The notes below the pieces were generated by a model. The model saw nothing but the letters and a program-made list of their open reading frames with translations. It was not told where the DNA came from and made no database searches. This document shows, piece by piece, positions 35,738-43,534 of a stretch of 64,000 nucleotides of DNA. Within the stretch, counting starts at the first letter, position 1, and each line of letters begins with the position of its first letter. The stretch covers positions 942,569 to 1,006,568 of the forward strand of contig NZ_JODC01000007.1 in assembly GCF_000720765.1 (NCBI RefSeq), given 5' to 3'. The DNA comes from Streptomyces sp. NRRL S-646 (GTDB lineage: Bacteria > Actinomycetota > Actinomycetes > Streptomycetales > Streptomycetaceae). A program made the position numbers and the translations under genes.

Positions 35738-36508
35738 TCAGGCGCCCCGGGTCGCGGCCTGTGCCGCGAAGTGGTCGTCGAGCACCTTCAGCACGTCCGC
35801 GGCGCGGCTGTTGAGGTAGAAGTGGCCGCCGGGCAGGATCCGCAGGTCGAAGTCCGCGCTGGTGTGCTTCTCCCAGTCCTGGGCCTCGTCGAGGGACGTC
35901 TTGGGATCGCTGTCGCCGACGAGGGCGGTGATCGGGCAGGCGACCGTGGCGCCCGGTGCGCTTCGGTAGGTCTCGACCGCCCGGTAGTCACCTCGCAGCG
36001 CGGGCAGGATCATCCGGATCAGCTCGTCGTCGTCCAGCAGCCGGTCGTCGGTGCCGCTCATCGCCTTGACCTCGGCGACGATGCCGTCGTCGTCGCGCCG
36101 GTGGACGTTCTCGTCGCGGTAGCGGGAGGGGGCTCGCCGGCCCGAGGCGAACAGCCGTACCGGACCGCTGCCCTCCCGCTCGAACCGCCGGGCCACCTCG
36201 AAGGCGACGAGCGCGCCCATGCTGTGTCCGAAGAAGGTCAGCGGACGGTCGTCCCAGCTGCGCAGCACGTCGTACACGTGGTCCGCGAGCGTGGCGATGT
36301 CGTCGATCAACGGCTCGTTGCGCCGGTCCTGGCGGCCCGGGTACTGCACGGCGACGACGTCGACGCGGGGGGCGAGGGCCGTGGAGACCGGCAGGTAGTA
36401 GCTGGCCGAGCCGCCCGCGTGGGGGAAGCAGACCAGACGGTGGGCGGCGTCGGGAGCCGGGTGGAACCGCCGGCACCACAGGCCGTCGTCGACGGGGGAA
36501 ACACTCAC
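35738..36508 (-). CDS. Type II thioesterase
   Basis: Stand-alone alpha/beta hydrolase of 256 residues from GTG 36508. The nucleophile is in FGHSMGALVAFEVA, the oxyanion region is CFPHAGGSASYYLP, and the C-terminal catalytic His is in LPGGHFYLN, with Asp in VGDSDPKTS. Such TEII proteins clear wrongly loaded acyl groups from the carrier proteins of modular PKS/NRPS. It is divergent from the metallophosphoesterase. It is not a chain-terminating TE, because that would be fused to a PKS. Confidence 0.94.
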   Translation of the reverse strand: MSVSPVDDGLWCRRFHPAPDAAHRLVCFPHAGGSASYYLPVSTALAPRVDVVAVQYPGRQDRRNEPLIDDIATLADHVYDVLRSWDDRPLTFFGHSMGALVAFEVARRFEREGSGPVRLFASGRRAPSRYRDENVHRRDDDGIVAEVKAMSGTDDRLLDDDELIRMILPALRGDYRAVETYRSAPGATVACPITALVGDSDPKTSLDEAQDWEKHTSADFDLRILPGGHFYLNSRAADVLKVLDDHFAAQAATRGA

Positions 36509-36751
36509 GCTGCTCGTCCGTCCTCTGTTGGCCGATTCCAGTGGTCTTGAGCACTGGCCTGTTCATGTGGATCTTCCGCCACTATCCGGCACCGTCGGCC
36601 CCGGACGGCCGTGCCGGGCGGAAGTCTGGGCGTTTCCCAAGTACTCCGCCCTCAGGGGCGTCAGCGTGTTGTGCGCTCGGCCGGGGCGGTGACATAAAGC
36701 TGAGCGCCGGACGCGTATTCGAGGCTCCGGACGCGCAAACGAGGAGTCTCC

Positions 36752-36808
36752 ATGCCCAGCACCACCGATCCGCGGCCCGCGCCCGGCGAGAGAGCGAAGA
36801 AGCGGTGA
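36752..36808 (+). CDS. Short leader ORF coupled to the metallophosphoesterase
   Basis: ATG 36752 with GAGGAG at 36741-36746 opens an 18-codon frame, MPSTTDPRPAPGERAKKR, ending in TGA 36806-36808. That stop overlaps the GTG start of the next gene (GTGA), which has no good ribosome site of its own. This suggests that ribosomes finishing the leader restart on the metallophosphoesterase. Alternatively it is the original N-terminus separated by a frame slip. Confidence 0.45.
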   Translation: MPSTTDPRPAPGERAKKR

Positions 36809-37656
36809 GCCGTGTCCCGGGCGGCAGGCTCTTCGCGGTCAGTGACCTGCACGTCGCCTACGAGCAGAACCGTGCCGTCGTACGGGACCTGCGCCCCCGC
36901 GATCCCTCCGACTGGCTGATGGTCGCCGGTGACATCGGGGAGCTGGTCTCGGACATCGAGTGGGTGCTGCGGCTGCTCGCCGAGCGGTTCGCCACCGTGG
37001 TGTGGGTGCCGGGCAACCACGAACTGTGGACCCACCCGGACGACCCGGTGACCCTGCGCGGTGAGGCCCGCTATCGCAGGCTGGTCGAACTGTGCCGGTC
37101 CCTGGGGGTGTTGACCCCGGAGGACCCGTACGCGCAGTGGCCCGGCCCCGACGGGCCGGTGGTGATCGCACCGCTGTTCCTGCTCTACGACTACTCGTTC
37201 CTGCCGTCCGGTGCCACCGGCCCCGCGGACGCGCTCGCCCGGGCGGAGGAGGCCGGGGTGGTGGCCAACGACGAGTTCCTCCTGCACAGCGACCCCTACC
37301 CGGACCGCGCGGCCTGGTGCCGGGCGCGGCTGGCGTACACCCGAGAGCGGCTGGACGCCTGCCCGCCGGATCTGCCGACCGTGCTGGTGAACCACTTCCC
37401 GCTGATCCGCGAGCCGACCCGCATTCTGCGGTACCCGGAGTTCGCGCTGTGGTGCGGGACCACCGCCACGGAAGACTGGCACCGGCGTTACCGGGCGGCC
37501 ACCGTCGTCTACGGCCATCTGCACATCCCCCGCACCATCTGGCACGACGGGGTGCCGCACCGGGAGGTGTCGCTGGGCTATCCGCGCGAGTGGCAGGCGC
37601 GCGGGATACCCGATCCGCTGCTGCGCGAGATCCTTCCCCGGCGAGGTTCCCGATGA
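36805..37656 (+). CDS. Calcineurin-like metallophosphoesterase
   Basis: Protein of 283 residues. All five metallophosphatase motifs are present: AVSDLHV, VAGDIGE, PGNHELW, VNHFPLI and YGHLHIP, so a two-metal active site is expected. GTG 36805 is chosen because homology starts at LFAVSDLHV; the in-frame start at 36541 is an unrelated extension. Similar genes sit next to phosphopantetheinyl transferases in other polyketide clusters, but the substrate is unknown. It overlaps the PPTase by four bases (ATGA). Confidence 0.88.
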   Translation: MSRVPGGRLFAVSDLHVAYEQNRAVVRDLRPRDPSDWLMVAGDIGELVSDIEWVLRLLAERFATVVWVPGNHELWTHPDDPVTLRGEARYRRLVELCRSLGVLTPEDPYAQWPGPDGPVVIAPLFLLYDYSFLPSGATGPADALARAEEAGVVANDEFLLHSDPYPDRAAWCRARLAYTRERLDACPPDLPTVLVNHFPLIREPTRILRYPEFALWCGTTATEDWHRRYRAATVVYGHLHIPRTIWHDGVPHREVSLGYPREWQARGIPDPLLREILPRRGSR

Positions 37657-38447
37657 CGTCGCTGATGCGTCGGCTGCTGCCGGACCACGTGGAAGTGACC
37701 GAGGTCCTCGGCGAGTTGGTGGCGCCCCCGCTGTTTCCGGAGGAGGCGGCGGTGGTGGCGCGGGCGGTGGACAAGCGCAGGCGGGAGTTCGCCACCGGTC
37801 GCCGGTGCGCCCGGCTGTCGCTGGCCGCACTGGGGATCGAGGCGGTGCCGCTGCTGCCAGGACCGCGCGGTGAGCCCGGCTGGCCCGCGGGGGTGGTCGG
37901 TGCGATCTCCCACTGTGACGGCTACCGGGTGGCGGCGGTCGCCCGAAGCACCGACCTGGTGGCGCTCGGCATCGATGCCGAGTCGGCCGCCCCGCTGCCG
38001 GACGGCGTCCTGGAGGCAGTGTCGCTGCCCGAGGAACGCGCCGACCTCGCCCGGCTGCGGCGAACGGTGCCGGAAGTGCCCTGGGACCGGCTGCTGTTCA
38101 GCGCGAAGGAGTCGGTGTACAAAGTCTGGTTCCCGCTCACCCGCAGGCCGCTCGGGTTCGAGGAGGCCCGGGTGCGCTTCACCTGTGAGCCCGATGCCGC
38201 CGGCGCGGCACGGGGTACGTTCTCGGTCCGGCTGCTGATACCGGTGCCGCTCGCTTTCGCGGGTCCGGTCGGCGGTGGCGCCGAACTCACGGGGCGGTGG
38301 CTGGTCGACCAGGGCCTGGTGCTGACCGCGCTCGCACCCGCCGCGCGCCCCGCGGGAGACGGCCCATGTGCCGGTGTGCCAGGGGACCGGTCCATGGCCG
38401 GCGCATCCGGGGCGTCGACGCGTCCCGGCCCAATCTTCCCGCCGTAG
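37653..38447 (+). CDS. Sfp/EntD-type 4'-phosphopantetheinyl transferase
   Basis: Activates carrier proteins of the PKS by adding the phosphopantetheine arm from CoA. It has 264 residues. Magnesium-binding and CoA-binding motifs are seen: VALGIDAESAAPLP (GxDxE) and FSAKESVYKVWFPL (W/FxxKEA type), plus GAISHCDGY. It overlaps the metallophosphoesterase stop and is followed after about 60 bases by the sugar genes. The last 30 residues are Gly/Ala/Pro-rich and probably disordered. It is likely the dedicated activator of the ACPs in this cluster. Confidence 0.93.
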   Translation: MTSLMRRLLPDHVEVTEVLGELVAPPLFPEEAAVVARAVDKRRREFATGRRCARLSLAALGIEAVPLLPGPRGEPGWPAGVVGAISHCDGYRVAAVARSTDLVALGIDAESAAPLPDGVLEAVSLPEERADLARLRRTVPEVPWDRLLFSAKESVYKVWFPLTRRPLGFEEARVRFTCEPDAAGAARGTFSVRLLIPVPLAFAGPVGGGAELTGRWLVDQGLVLTALAPAARPAGDGPCAGVPGDRSMAGASGASTRPGPIFPP

Positions 38448-38506
38448 TGACCCCACGGTCCGCGGCGGGCGCCGTGGGCCGACGTCGATTCGAAGGAGAG
38501 GCAGCG

Positions 38507-39997
38507 ATGCCCCAGTTCAACGCGACCGGTCCCCAGTCCGATACCGAAGCGGTCCTCGCCGCGCGGCTGGCCGCCTCGGCGACGGCCACCGGCGGCGAGG
38601 CGATGTCCGACGTCCAGTTCTTCGACTGGCTGGACGAGCGGCGCCGCAAGCACAGCCAGGAGGTGCGCCGCACCACCTTCGCCGACCTGTCCGGTTGGGG
38701 ATTCCACCCGGACACCGGCGACCTGGAACATCACAGCGGGCGGTTCTACGCGGTGCGCGGGCTGCAGGTGCGCACCGACTTCGGGCCGGTCCCGGAGTGG
38801 AGCCAGCCGATCATCCGGCAGCCGGAGATAGGCATCCTGGGCGTCGCGGTCCGCGAGATCAACGGGGTGCTGCACTGTCTGATGCAGGCGAAGACCGAGC
38901 CCGGCAATGTCAACGGGGTGCAGCTGTCCCCGACCGTGCAGGCCACCAAGAGCAACTACACGCGGGTGCACGGTGGTTCACCGGTGCCGTATCTGGACTC
39001 CTTCCGTGAGCCGCGGGCGCGGGGCCATCGCGTACTCGCGGATGTGCTCCAGTCCGAGCAGGGCTCGTGGTTCTTCTGCAAGCGCAACCGCAACATGATC
39101 GTCGAGGTCGGCCCGGAGGTGGAGGCGGGCGAGGACTTCTGCTGGCTGACGCTGCGTCAGGTCAATGCTCTGCTGCACTACGAGAATCTGGTCAACATGG
39201 ACGCACGTACGGTCCTGTCCTGTCTGCCCGACTGGCATCACAGCGCCGGACCGGCTCCCGGCATCCACTCGGACGAGGCCGTCCGCAGCTGGATCACCAC
39301 ACAGCAGAGCGAGCGGGAGGTCAGCGCCGAGCTGTTGCCGTTGCGCGAGATCGAGGGACGCGGCTGGATCCGCGCCGAGGACCGCATCTCGCACGAGCGG
39401 GGCCTGTTCTTCAGCATCGTCCCCGTGGACGTCGTCTCGAACCGGCGTGAGGTGGCGTCCTGGTCGCAACCGCTGCTCGAACCACACGGTCTGGGGGTGG
39501 CGGCGATGCTGGTGCGTCGGATCGACGGTGTGCTGCACTGCCTGATGCGTGCCCGGGTCGAGCCGGGCTATCTGGACGTCATCGAACTCGGCCCCACCGT
39601 GCAGTGCACCCCGAGGAACTACGCACATCTGCTGCCGGGGGACGGCCCCCTCTTCCTCGACGTGGTGGAGGAGGCCCGTCCGGAGCAGGTGCTGTTCGAC
39701 ACGCTGCTGTCGGAGGAGGGCGGCCGGTTCCTGAACGCCCAGAACCGCTACCTGATCATCGAGGCGGACGACAGCGTCCCCACCGACGTGCCGGAGGACT
39801 ACCTCTGGGTGACACTGCGTCAGCTCGGGGAGCTGCTCAAGCACAGCCACTACGTCAACATGCAGGCACGGACCCTGGTCGCGGCCCTGCGCACCGTCGC
39901 GGGCATCGCCCCCGGACTGCCCGTGGCCGGCATCGGCGCTGCGGGGATCGCGGGCACCGCCCAGGGGAGGGGAGAGATCCGTGCGGATCATCGGTGA
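38507..39997 (+). CDS. NDP-hexose 2,3-dehydratase
   Basis: Removes the 2-hydroxyl of NDP-4-keto-6-deoxyglucose, the first committed step to 2-deoxysugars of glycosylated antibiotics. It has 496 residues from ATG 38507 (AAGGAG upstream). The family's internal duplication is plain: VREINGVLHCLMQAKTEPGN and GVQLSPTVQATKSNY in the first half match VRRIDGVLHCLMRARVEPGY and IELGPTVQCTPRNY in the second. It overlaps the next gene by 17 bases. Other deoxysugar genes and the glycosyltransferases are not in the window. Confidence 0.93.
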   Translation: MPQFNATGPQSDTEAVLAARLAASATATGGEAMSDVQFFDWLDERRRKHSQEVRRTTFADLSGWGFHPDTGDLEHHSGRFYAVRGLQVRTDFGPVPEWSQPIIRQPEIGILGVAVREINGVLHCLMQAKTEPGNVNGVQLSPTVQATKSNYTRVHGGSPVPYLDSFREPRARGHRVLADVLQSEQGSWFFCKRNRNMIVEVGPEVEAGEDFCWLTLRQVNALLHYENLVNMDARTVLSCLPDWHHSAGPAPGIHSDEAVRSWITTQQSEREVSAELLPLREIEGRGWIRAEDRISHERGLFFSIVPVDVVSNRREVASWSQPLLEPHGLGVAAMLVRRIDGVLHCLMRARVEPGYLDVIELGPTVQCTPRNYAHLLPGDGPLFLDVVEEARPEQVLFDTLLSEEGGRFLNAQNRYLIIEADDSVPTDVPEDYLWVTLRQLGELLKHSHYVNMQARTLVAALRTVAGIAPGLPVAGIGAAGIAGTAQGRGEIRADHR

Positions 39998-40763
39998 CGG
40001 CTTCCTGGCCCGCAATCTGGCAGCCGCGTTCGACGACCGCTTCCCGGAAGTGACGGCACTCGCCTCCGGCGTCTCCAGCACGGCCACGGCCGCCTTCGAC
40101 GAGTACGACCGCGAGGCCCGCGTCCTCTACGACGTGCTGGAGGAGTGCCGGCGGCACGGTCGGCGACTGCTGTTCTTCTCCACGGCCTCCTTCTCCATGT
40201 ACGGCTTCCCGCCCGGCCAGGCCTCCGAGACGGACCCCGTAAGGCCGCCGAACGCTTACGGGCGGCACAAGTTGGCCCTGGAGAGCGTGGTGCGCTCCTC
40301 CGGTACCGAACACCTGATCCTGCGGCTGAGCCATGTGGTGGGCCGCCATCAGCGGCCGCACCAACTGTTGCCCACCCTCGTCAGGAACATCGTCGAAGGC
40401 GAGGTGACGGTCCTTCGGGGCGCGCACCGGGATCTGCTGGACATGCGGGATCTGCTGCACGCGGTCGAGCGGCTCCTCGAGGACGGGGTCAGCGGGGAGC
40501 TCCTCAATCTGGCCTCCGGAGTTCCGCAGCCGGTGGAGTCGATCGTGACGGCCATCGAACAGCGCCTCGGTGTCACAGCCCGCCGCATCCATCGCCCGGG
40601 CTCGCCCGCGATCACTCATGCCTCCGTGGAACGTCTGCGCCGACGGGTGCCGGACTTCCGCACCGCCACCGCGGACCAGGACTATCTGAGCGCCCTGTTG
40701 GACGCCTATCTGCCCTACTACACCGATTTGCCGGTGGACTTGGGGGCACGGCTCGGCCTGTGA
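39981..40763 (+). CDS. NDP-sugar reductase/epimerase of the short-chain (extended) family
   Basis: Protein of 260 residues from GTG 39981. The nucleotide-binding start is IIGDGFLARNLA; the catalytic Ser lies in FFSTASFSMYG and the Tyr-Lys pair in NAYGRHKLALE. It is shorter than usual for sugar 4-ketoreductases (about 300), mainly at the N-terminal Rossmann part, where the second strand and helix are compact. By position after the 2,3-dehydratase it probably reduces the 4-keto group of the deoxysugar, or acts as an epimerase. Confidence 0.78.
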   Translation: MRIIGDGFLARNLAAAFDDRFPEVTALASGVSSTATAAFDEYDREARVLYDVLEECRRHGRRLLFFSTASFSMYGFPPGQASETDPVRPPNAYGRHKLALESVVRSSGTEHLILRLSHVVGRHQRPHQLLPTLVRNIVEGEVTVLRGAHRDLLDMRDLLHAVERLLEDGVSGELLNLASGVPQPVESIVTAIEQRLGVTARRIHRPGSPAITHASVERLRRRVPDFRTATADQDYLSALLDAYLPYYTDLPVDLGARLGL

Positions 40764-40786
40764 CGGCGCCGTCGACTACGAGAACC

Positions 40787-40829
40787 CCTAGACAAGTTAC
40801 GCGAACACAGGTCGGAGGACACTCCTCCG
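40787..40829 (+). promoter_or_regulatory. Candidate operator/hairpin before the ABC exporter
   Basis: CGGAGGA-CAC-TCCTCCG is a perfect 7-bp dyad at 40813-40829, only seven bases before GTG 40836. The GGAGG inside it is the likely ribosome site, so folding could hide it. Upstream, CCTAGAC (40787-40793) occurs in inverted form before the methyltransferase gene (42598-42604). Confidence 0.4.
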
Positions 40830-40835
40830 CTTAGC

Positions 40836-41813
40836 GTGAGCTGCATGATTGAGCTTGCCGGAGTGACCAAGCGGTACGGCGAGAAGGTTGTGGTCGACGA
40901 CCTCACCTTCACGGTCCGGCCCGGCTGCGTCACCGGATTCCTCGGACCCAACGGAGCGGGCAAATCCACCACGATGCGGATGATGCTCGGTCTGGACCGC
41001 CCCACCTCGGGCCATGTTCACATCGACGGCCGGCCCTACGCCCGGCTCAAGGAGCCGCTGCGTCAGATCGGTGCGCTGCTCGACGCGAAGGCAATGCACG
41101 GCGGACGCAGCGCGTATCAGAACCTCAGGTGCCTGGCGCTCAGCAATGGCATACCCCTGACCCGGGTCGACGAAGTGCTTCATGAGGTCGGTCTGGACTC
41201 GGTCGCAAGGAAACGACCCAAGGGCTTCTCCCTGGGCATGGGGCAGCGGCTCGGCATCGCCGCGGCGCTGCTCGGAGATCCGGAGATCGTGATGCTGGAC
41301 GAGCCGGTCAACGGCCTCGACCCGGAGGGCATCCACTGGATCCGCACCCTGATGCGACGGCTGGCCTCGCAGGGCCGCACGGTGTTCGTCTCCAGCCATC
41401 TGATGAGCGAGATGGCGCTGACCGCCGACCACCTGGTCGTCATCGGCCGCGGCAAGCTGCTCGCCGACACCAGCATGGAGGACTTCATCGACCGCAACTC
41501 CCGGTCGTCCGTGCGGGTCCGCACGCCCGAACCGGAGAAGCTGCGGGACGCGCTGTCCGCCGTCGGCATCACCGCCACCGAGAACGGCTCCGGTGCCTTC
41601 GAGGTGACCGAGGTCCCGTCGGAGCGCCTCGGTGAACTCGCCCTGGCGCACGGCATCCTGCTGCACGAGCTGAGCCCGCAGCACGCGTCCCTGGAGGACG
41701 CGTTCATCGCGCTGACCGGTGAGGCGGCCGAGTACCGCACCGGTCCGTCCGCCGCGGCCGCCGAGTCGCCCGGCGGCGGGCCCGCACCGCAGACCACCGG
41801 CAAGGAGTCCTGA
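40836..41813 (+). CDS. ABC exporter ATP-binding subunit (DrrA-like)
   Basis: ATPase of 325 residues (GTG 40836; ATG 40845 is also possible). Motifs are Walker A FLGPNGAGKST, signature FSLGMGQRLG, Walker B IVMLDEPVNGLDPEG and switch His in VFVSSHLMSEM. It is similar to DrrA-type drug exporters and to bacteriocin-type ABC proteins. The C-terminal 100 residues form the extra domain of this family. It is paired with the permease that starts three bases after its stop. It probably exports the cluster product and gives self-resistance. Confidence 0.92.
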   Translation: MSCMIELAGVTKRYGEKVVVDDLTFTVRPGCVTGFLGPNGAGKSTTMRMMLGLDRPTSGHVHIDGRPYARLKEPLRQIGALLDAKAMHGGRSAYQNLRCLALSNGIPLTRVDEVLHEVGLDSVARKRPKGFSLGMGQRLGIAAALLGDPEIVMLDEPVNGLDPEGIHWIRTLMRRLASQGRTVFVSSHLMSEMALTADHLVVIGRGKLLADTSMEDFIDRNSRSSVRVRTPEPEKLRDALSAVGITATENGSGAFEVTEVPSERLGELALAHGILLHELSPQHASLEDAFIALTGEAAEYRTGPSAAAAESPGGGPAPQTTGKES

Positions 41814-41816
41814 CCC

Positions 41817-42584
41817 ATGTCCGCACCCATCGCGACCCTCCGCTCCGAGTGGGCCAAGCTCACCACGGTCCGCTCCACGGGGTGGACCCTGTTCGCCGCC
41901 TTCGCCGTCACCGTGGTCTTCGGCACGCTGGTGAGCGCGCTGTCGAACTCCCAGTACGACGACCTGTCGCAGCAGGAGAAGCTCTCCTTCGACGCCGCCG
42001 GCACCAGCTTCGCCGGCGGCGTTCTGGGCCAGCTGGCGATGATCGCGTTCGGGGTCATGGTCGTCGGCGGCGAGTACAGCAGCGGCATGATCCGCAACTC
42101 GCTGGCGGCGGTGCCGCGGCGCGGTGTCTTCTACTTCGGCAAAGTGACGGTTGCGACCGGTGCCGCGCTCGTGGTCGGCATGGTCACCAGCTTTGCGACC
42201 TTCTTCGCCGGGCAGGCCGCGCTCGGTTCCCACAGCACCACGATCGGCGCGGACAACGTGCTGCGCGCGACGCTGGGCGCCGGGCTCTACATGACACTGA
42301 TGGCCGTGTTCTCGATGGGCGTGGCCACCATGCTGCGCAGTTCCATGCTGTCCATGGGCATTCTCATGCCGTTCTTCTTCCTCGTCACGCAGATCCTGGC
42401 CTCGGTGCCCGGCGCCAAGGACGCCGCGCATTACCTTCCCGACCAGGCCGGTCTGGCCATGGCGCGGGTGGTCGAGAAATCGGATGTGCCGTACGGGCCC
42501 GGTGGCGGCCTCGCCATCATGCTGCTGTGGGTGGCCGCGGCCGTGCTCGGCGGGTATCTCGTGCTGCGTAACCGGGATGCCTGA
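41817..42584 (+). CDS. ABC-2 type exporter permease
   Basis: Membrane protein of 255 residues with about six hydrophobic segments (for example TGWTLFAAFAVTVVFGTLVS, GGVLGQLAMIAFGVMVVGGE, MGILMPFFFLVTQILASV and LAIMLLWVAAAVLGGYLVL). It starts three bases after the ATPase gene, so the two form one transporter. The EYSSGMIRNSL piece after the second segment is typical of ABC-2 permeases in secondary metabolite clusters. Confidence 0.92.
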   Translation: MSAPIATLRSEWAKLTTVRSTGWTLFAAFAVTVVFGTLVSALSNSQYDDLSQQEKLSFDAAGTSFAGGVLGQLAMIAFGVMVVGGEYSSGMIRNSLAAVPRRGVFYFGKVTVATGAALVVGMVTSFATFFAGQAALGSHSTTIGADNVLRATLGAGLYMTLMAVFSMGVATMLRSSMLSMGILMPFFFLVTQILASVPGAKDAAHYLPDQAGLAMARVVEKSDVPYGPGGGLAIMLLWVAAAVLGGYLVLRNRDA

Positions 42585-42663
42585 ACAGCCCGTCCAAGTC
42601 TAGGAAATTGCTGGTGTTCCGCGAGGCACACTGAGCAGCAATCCACGGCTCAGGGAGCACTTC

Positions 42664-43440
42664 ATGACCGACATCAGGTCAGTTCAGGTCGCTGACGGCG
42701 TTTCGTTCTTCGTTCCGCAGACGGAGGGCGCGCTGTTCTCCGAAGTCGACTTCATCTACAACGAGATATTCGTCGAGCGCACGTATCTCAAGCACGGAAT
42801 CCAGCTTTCCGATTCCTCGCGGATCGTGGACGCCGGAGCGAATGTGGGATTGTTCTCCCTCTTCGTCAAGCAGGAGTTCCCCGGCGCGAAGATCCTGGCG
42901 TTCGAGCCGATTCCGGCCATTCACCAGGCGCTGCTGGAGAACCTGGACAGCCACGGCGCGAAGGACGTGGAGGTGGTGCGCTCGGCTCTGGGCCGTCGGT
43001 ATGAGGAGCAGGTCCGCTTCACGTTCTACCCCGCCCTGCCCGGCAACTCCACGCGGTACCCCGAGCAGAAGAAGGTCGGGCAGGAGCTGACGGTGGAGCA
43101 GATCGGCCAGGAAGCCCTGGACCGCATCATGGCCGGCTTCGAGGTGGAGGCCGAGGTGAACCGGCTCTCCGACAAGCTGCGCACATGGGCGCCCGAGGGT
43201 CCGATCGACCTGCTGAAGATCGACGTCGAGGGCGCGGAACTCGAGGTCATGGAAGGACTGGACGCGGCGGACTGGCAGCGCGTGCGCCAGACCGTCATCG
43301 AGGTGCAGGACCTCGACGGCCGCCTGGACGCGGTGCGGGACATCCTCGACGCACAGGGCTTCTCCGTGACGGTGGAGAACGCCGCGCACCTGCCCGAGGT
43401 CTTCCGCTATTCCATGGTGTACGCAAGGCGCGAGAACTGA
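42664..43440 (+). CDS. FkbM family O-methyltransferase
   Basis: SAM-dependent methyltransferase of 258 residues. The SAM-binding loop is IVDAGANVGLFSLF at about residue 57, the acidic residue for ribose binding is in LAFEPIPA, and the FkbM signature is DLLKIDVEGAELEVMEGL near residue 190. FkbM-type enzymes methylate hydroxyl groups on polyketides or deoxysugars. With the sugar genes next to it, either substrate is possible. It is convergent with the KASIII-like gene. Confidence 0.9.
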   Translation: MTDIRSVQVADGVSFFVPQTEGALFSEVDFIYNEIFVERTYLKHGIQLSDSSRIVDAGANVGLFSLFVKQEFPGAKILAFEPIPAIHQALLENLDSHGAKDVEVVRSALGRRYEEQVRFTFYPALPGNSTRYPEQKKVGQELTVEQIGQEALDRIMAGFEVEAEVNRLSDKLRTWAPEGPIDLLKIDVEGAELEVMEGLDAADWQRVRQTVIEVQDLDGRLDAVRDILDAQGFSVTVENAAHLPEVFRYSMVYARREN

Positions 43441-43480
43441 CACTCCGGGGCCGCCTCGCTGCCCCGGCCACCGCGAACAG

Positions 43481-43514
43481 ACCCGGCACCTCGTCCTCGC
43501 GGTGCCGGGTCTTT
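43481..43514 (+). terminator. Bidirectional terminator between convergent genes
   Basis: Perfect 10-bp stem ACCCGGCACC / GGTGCCGGGT with a 10-base loop, followed by CTTT. It lies between the methyltransferase stop and the KASIII-like stop. Confidence 0.85.
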
Positions 43515-43534
43515 CGCTGCCTCGATGTCCCCGT

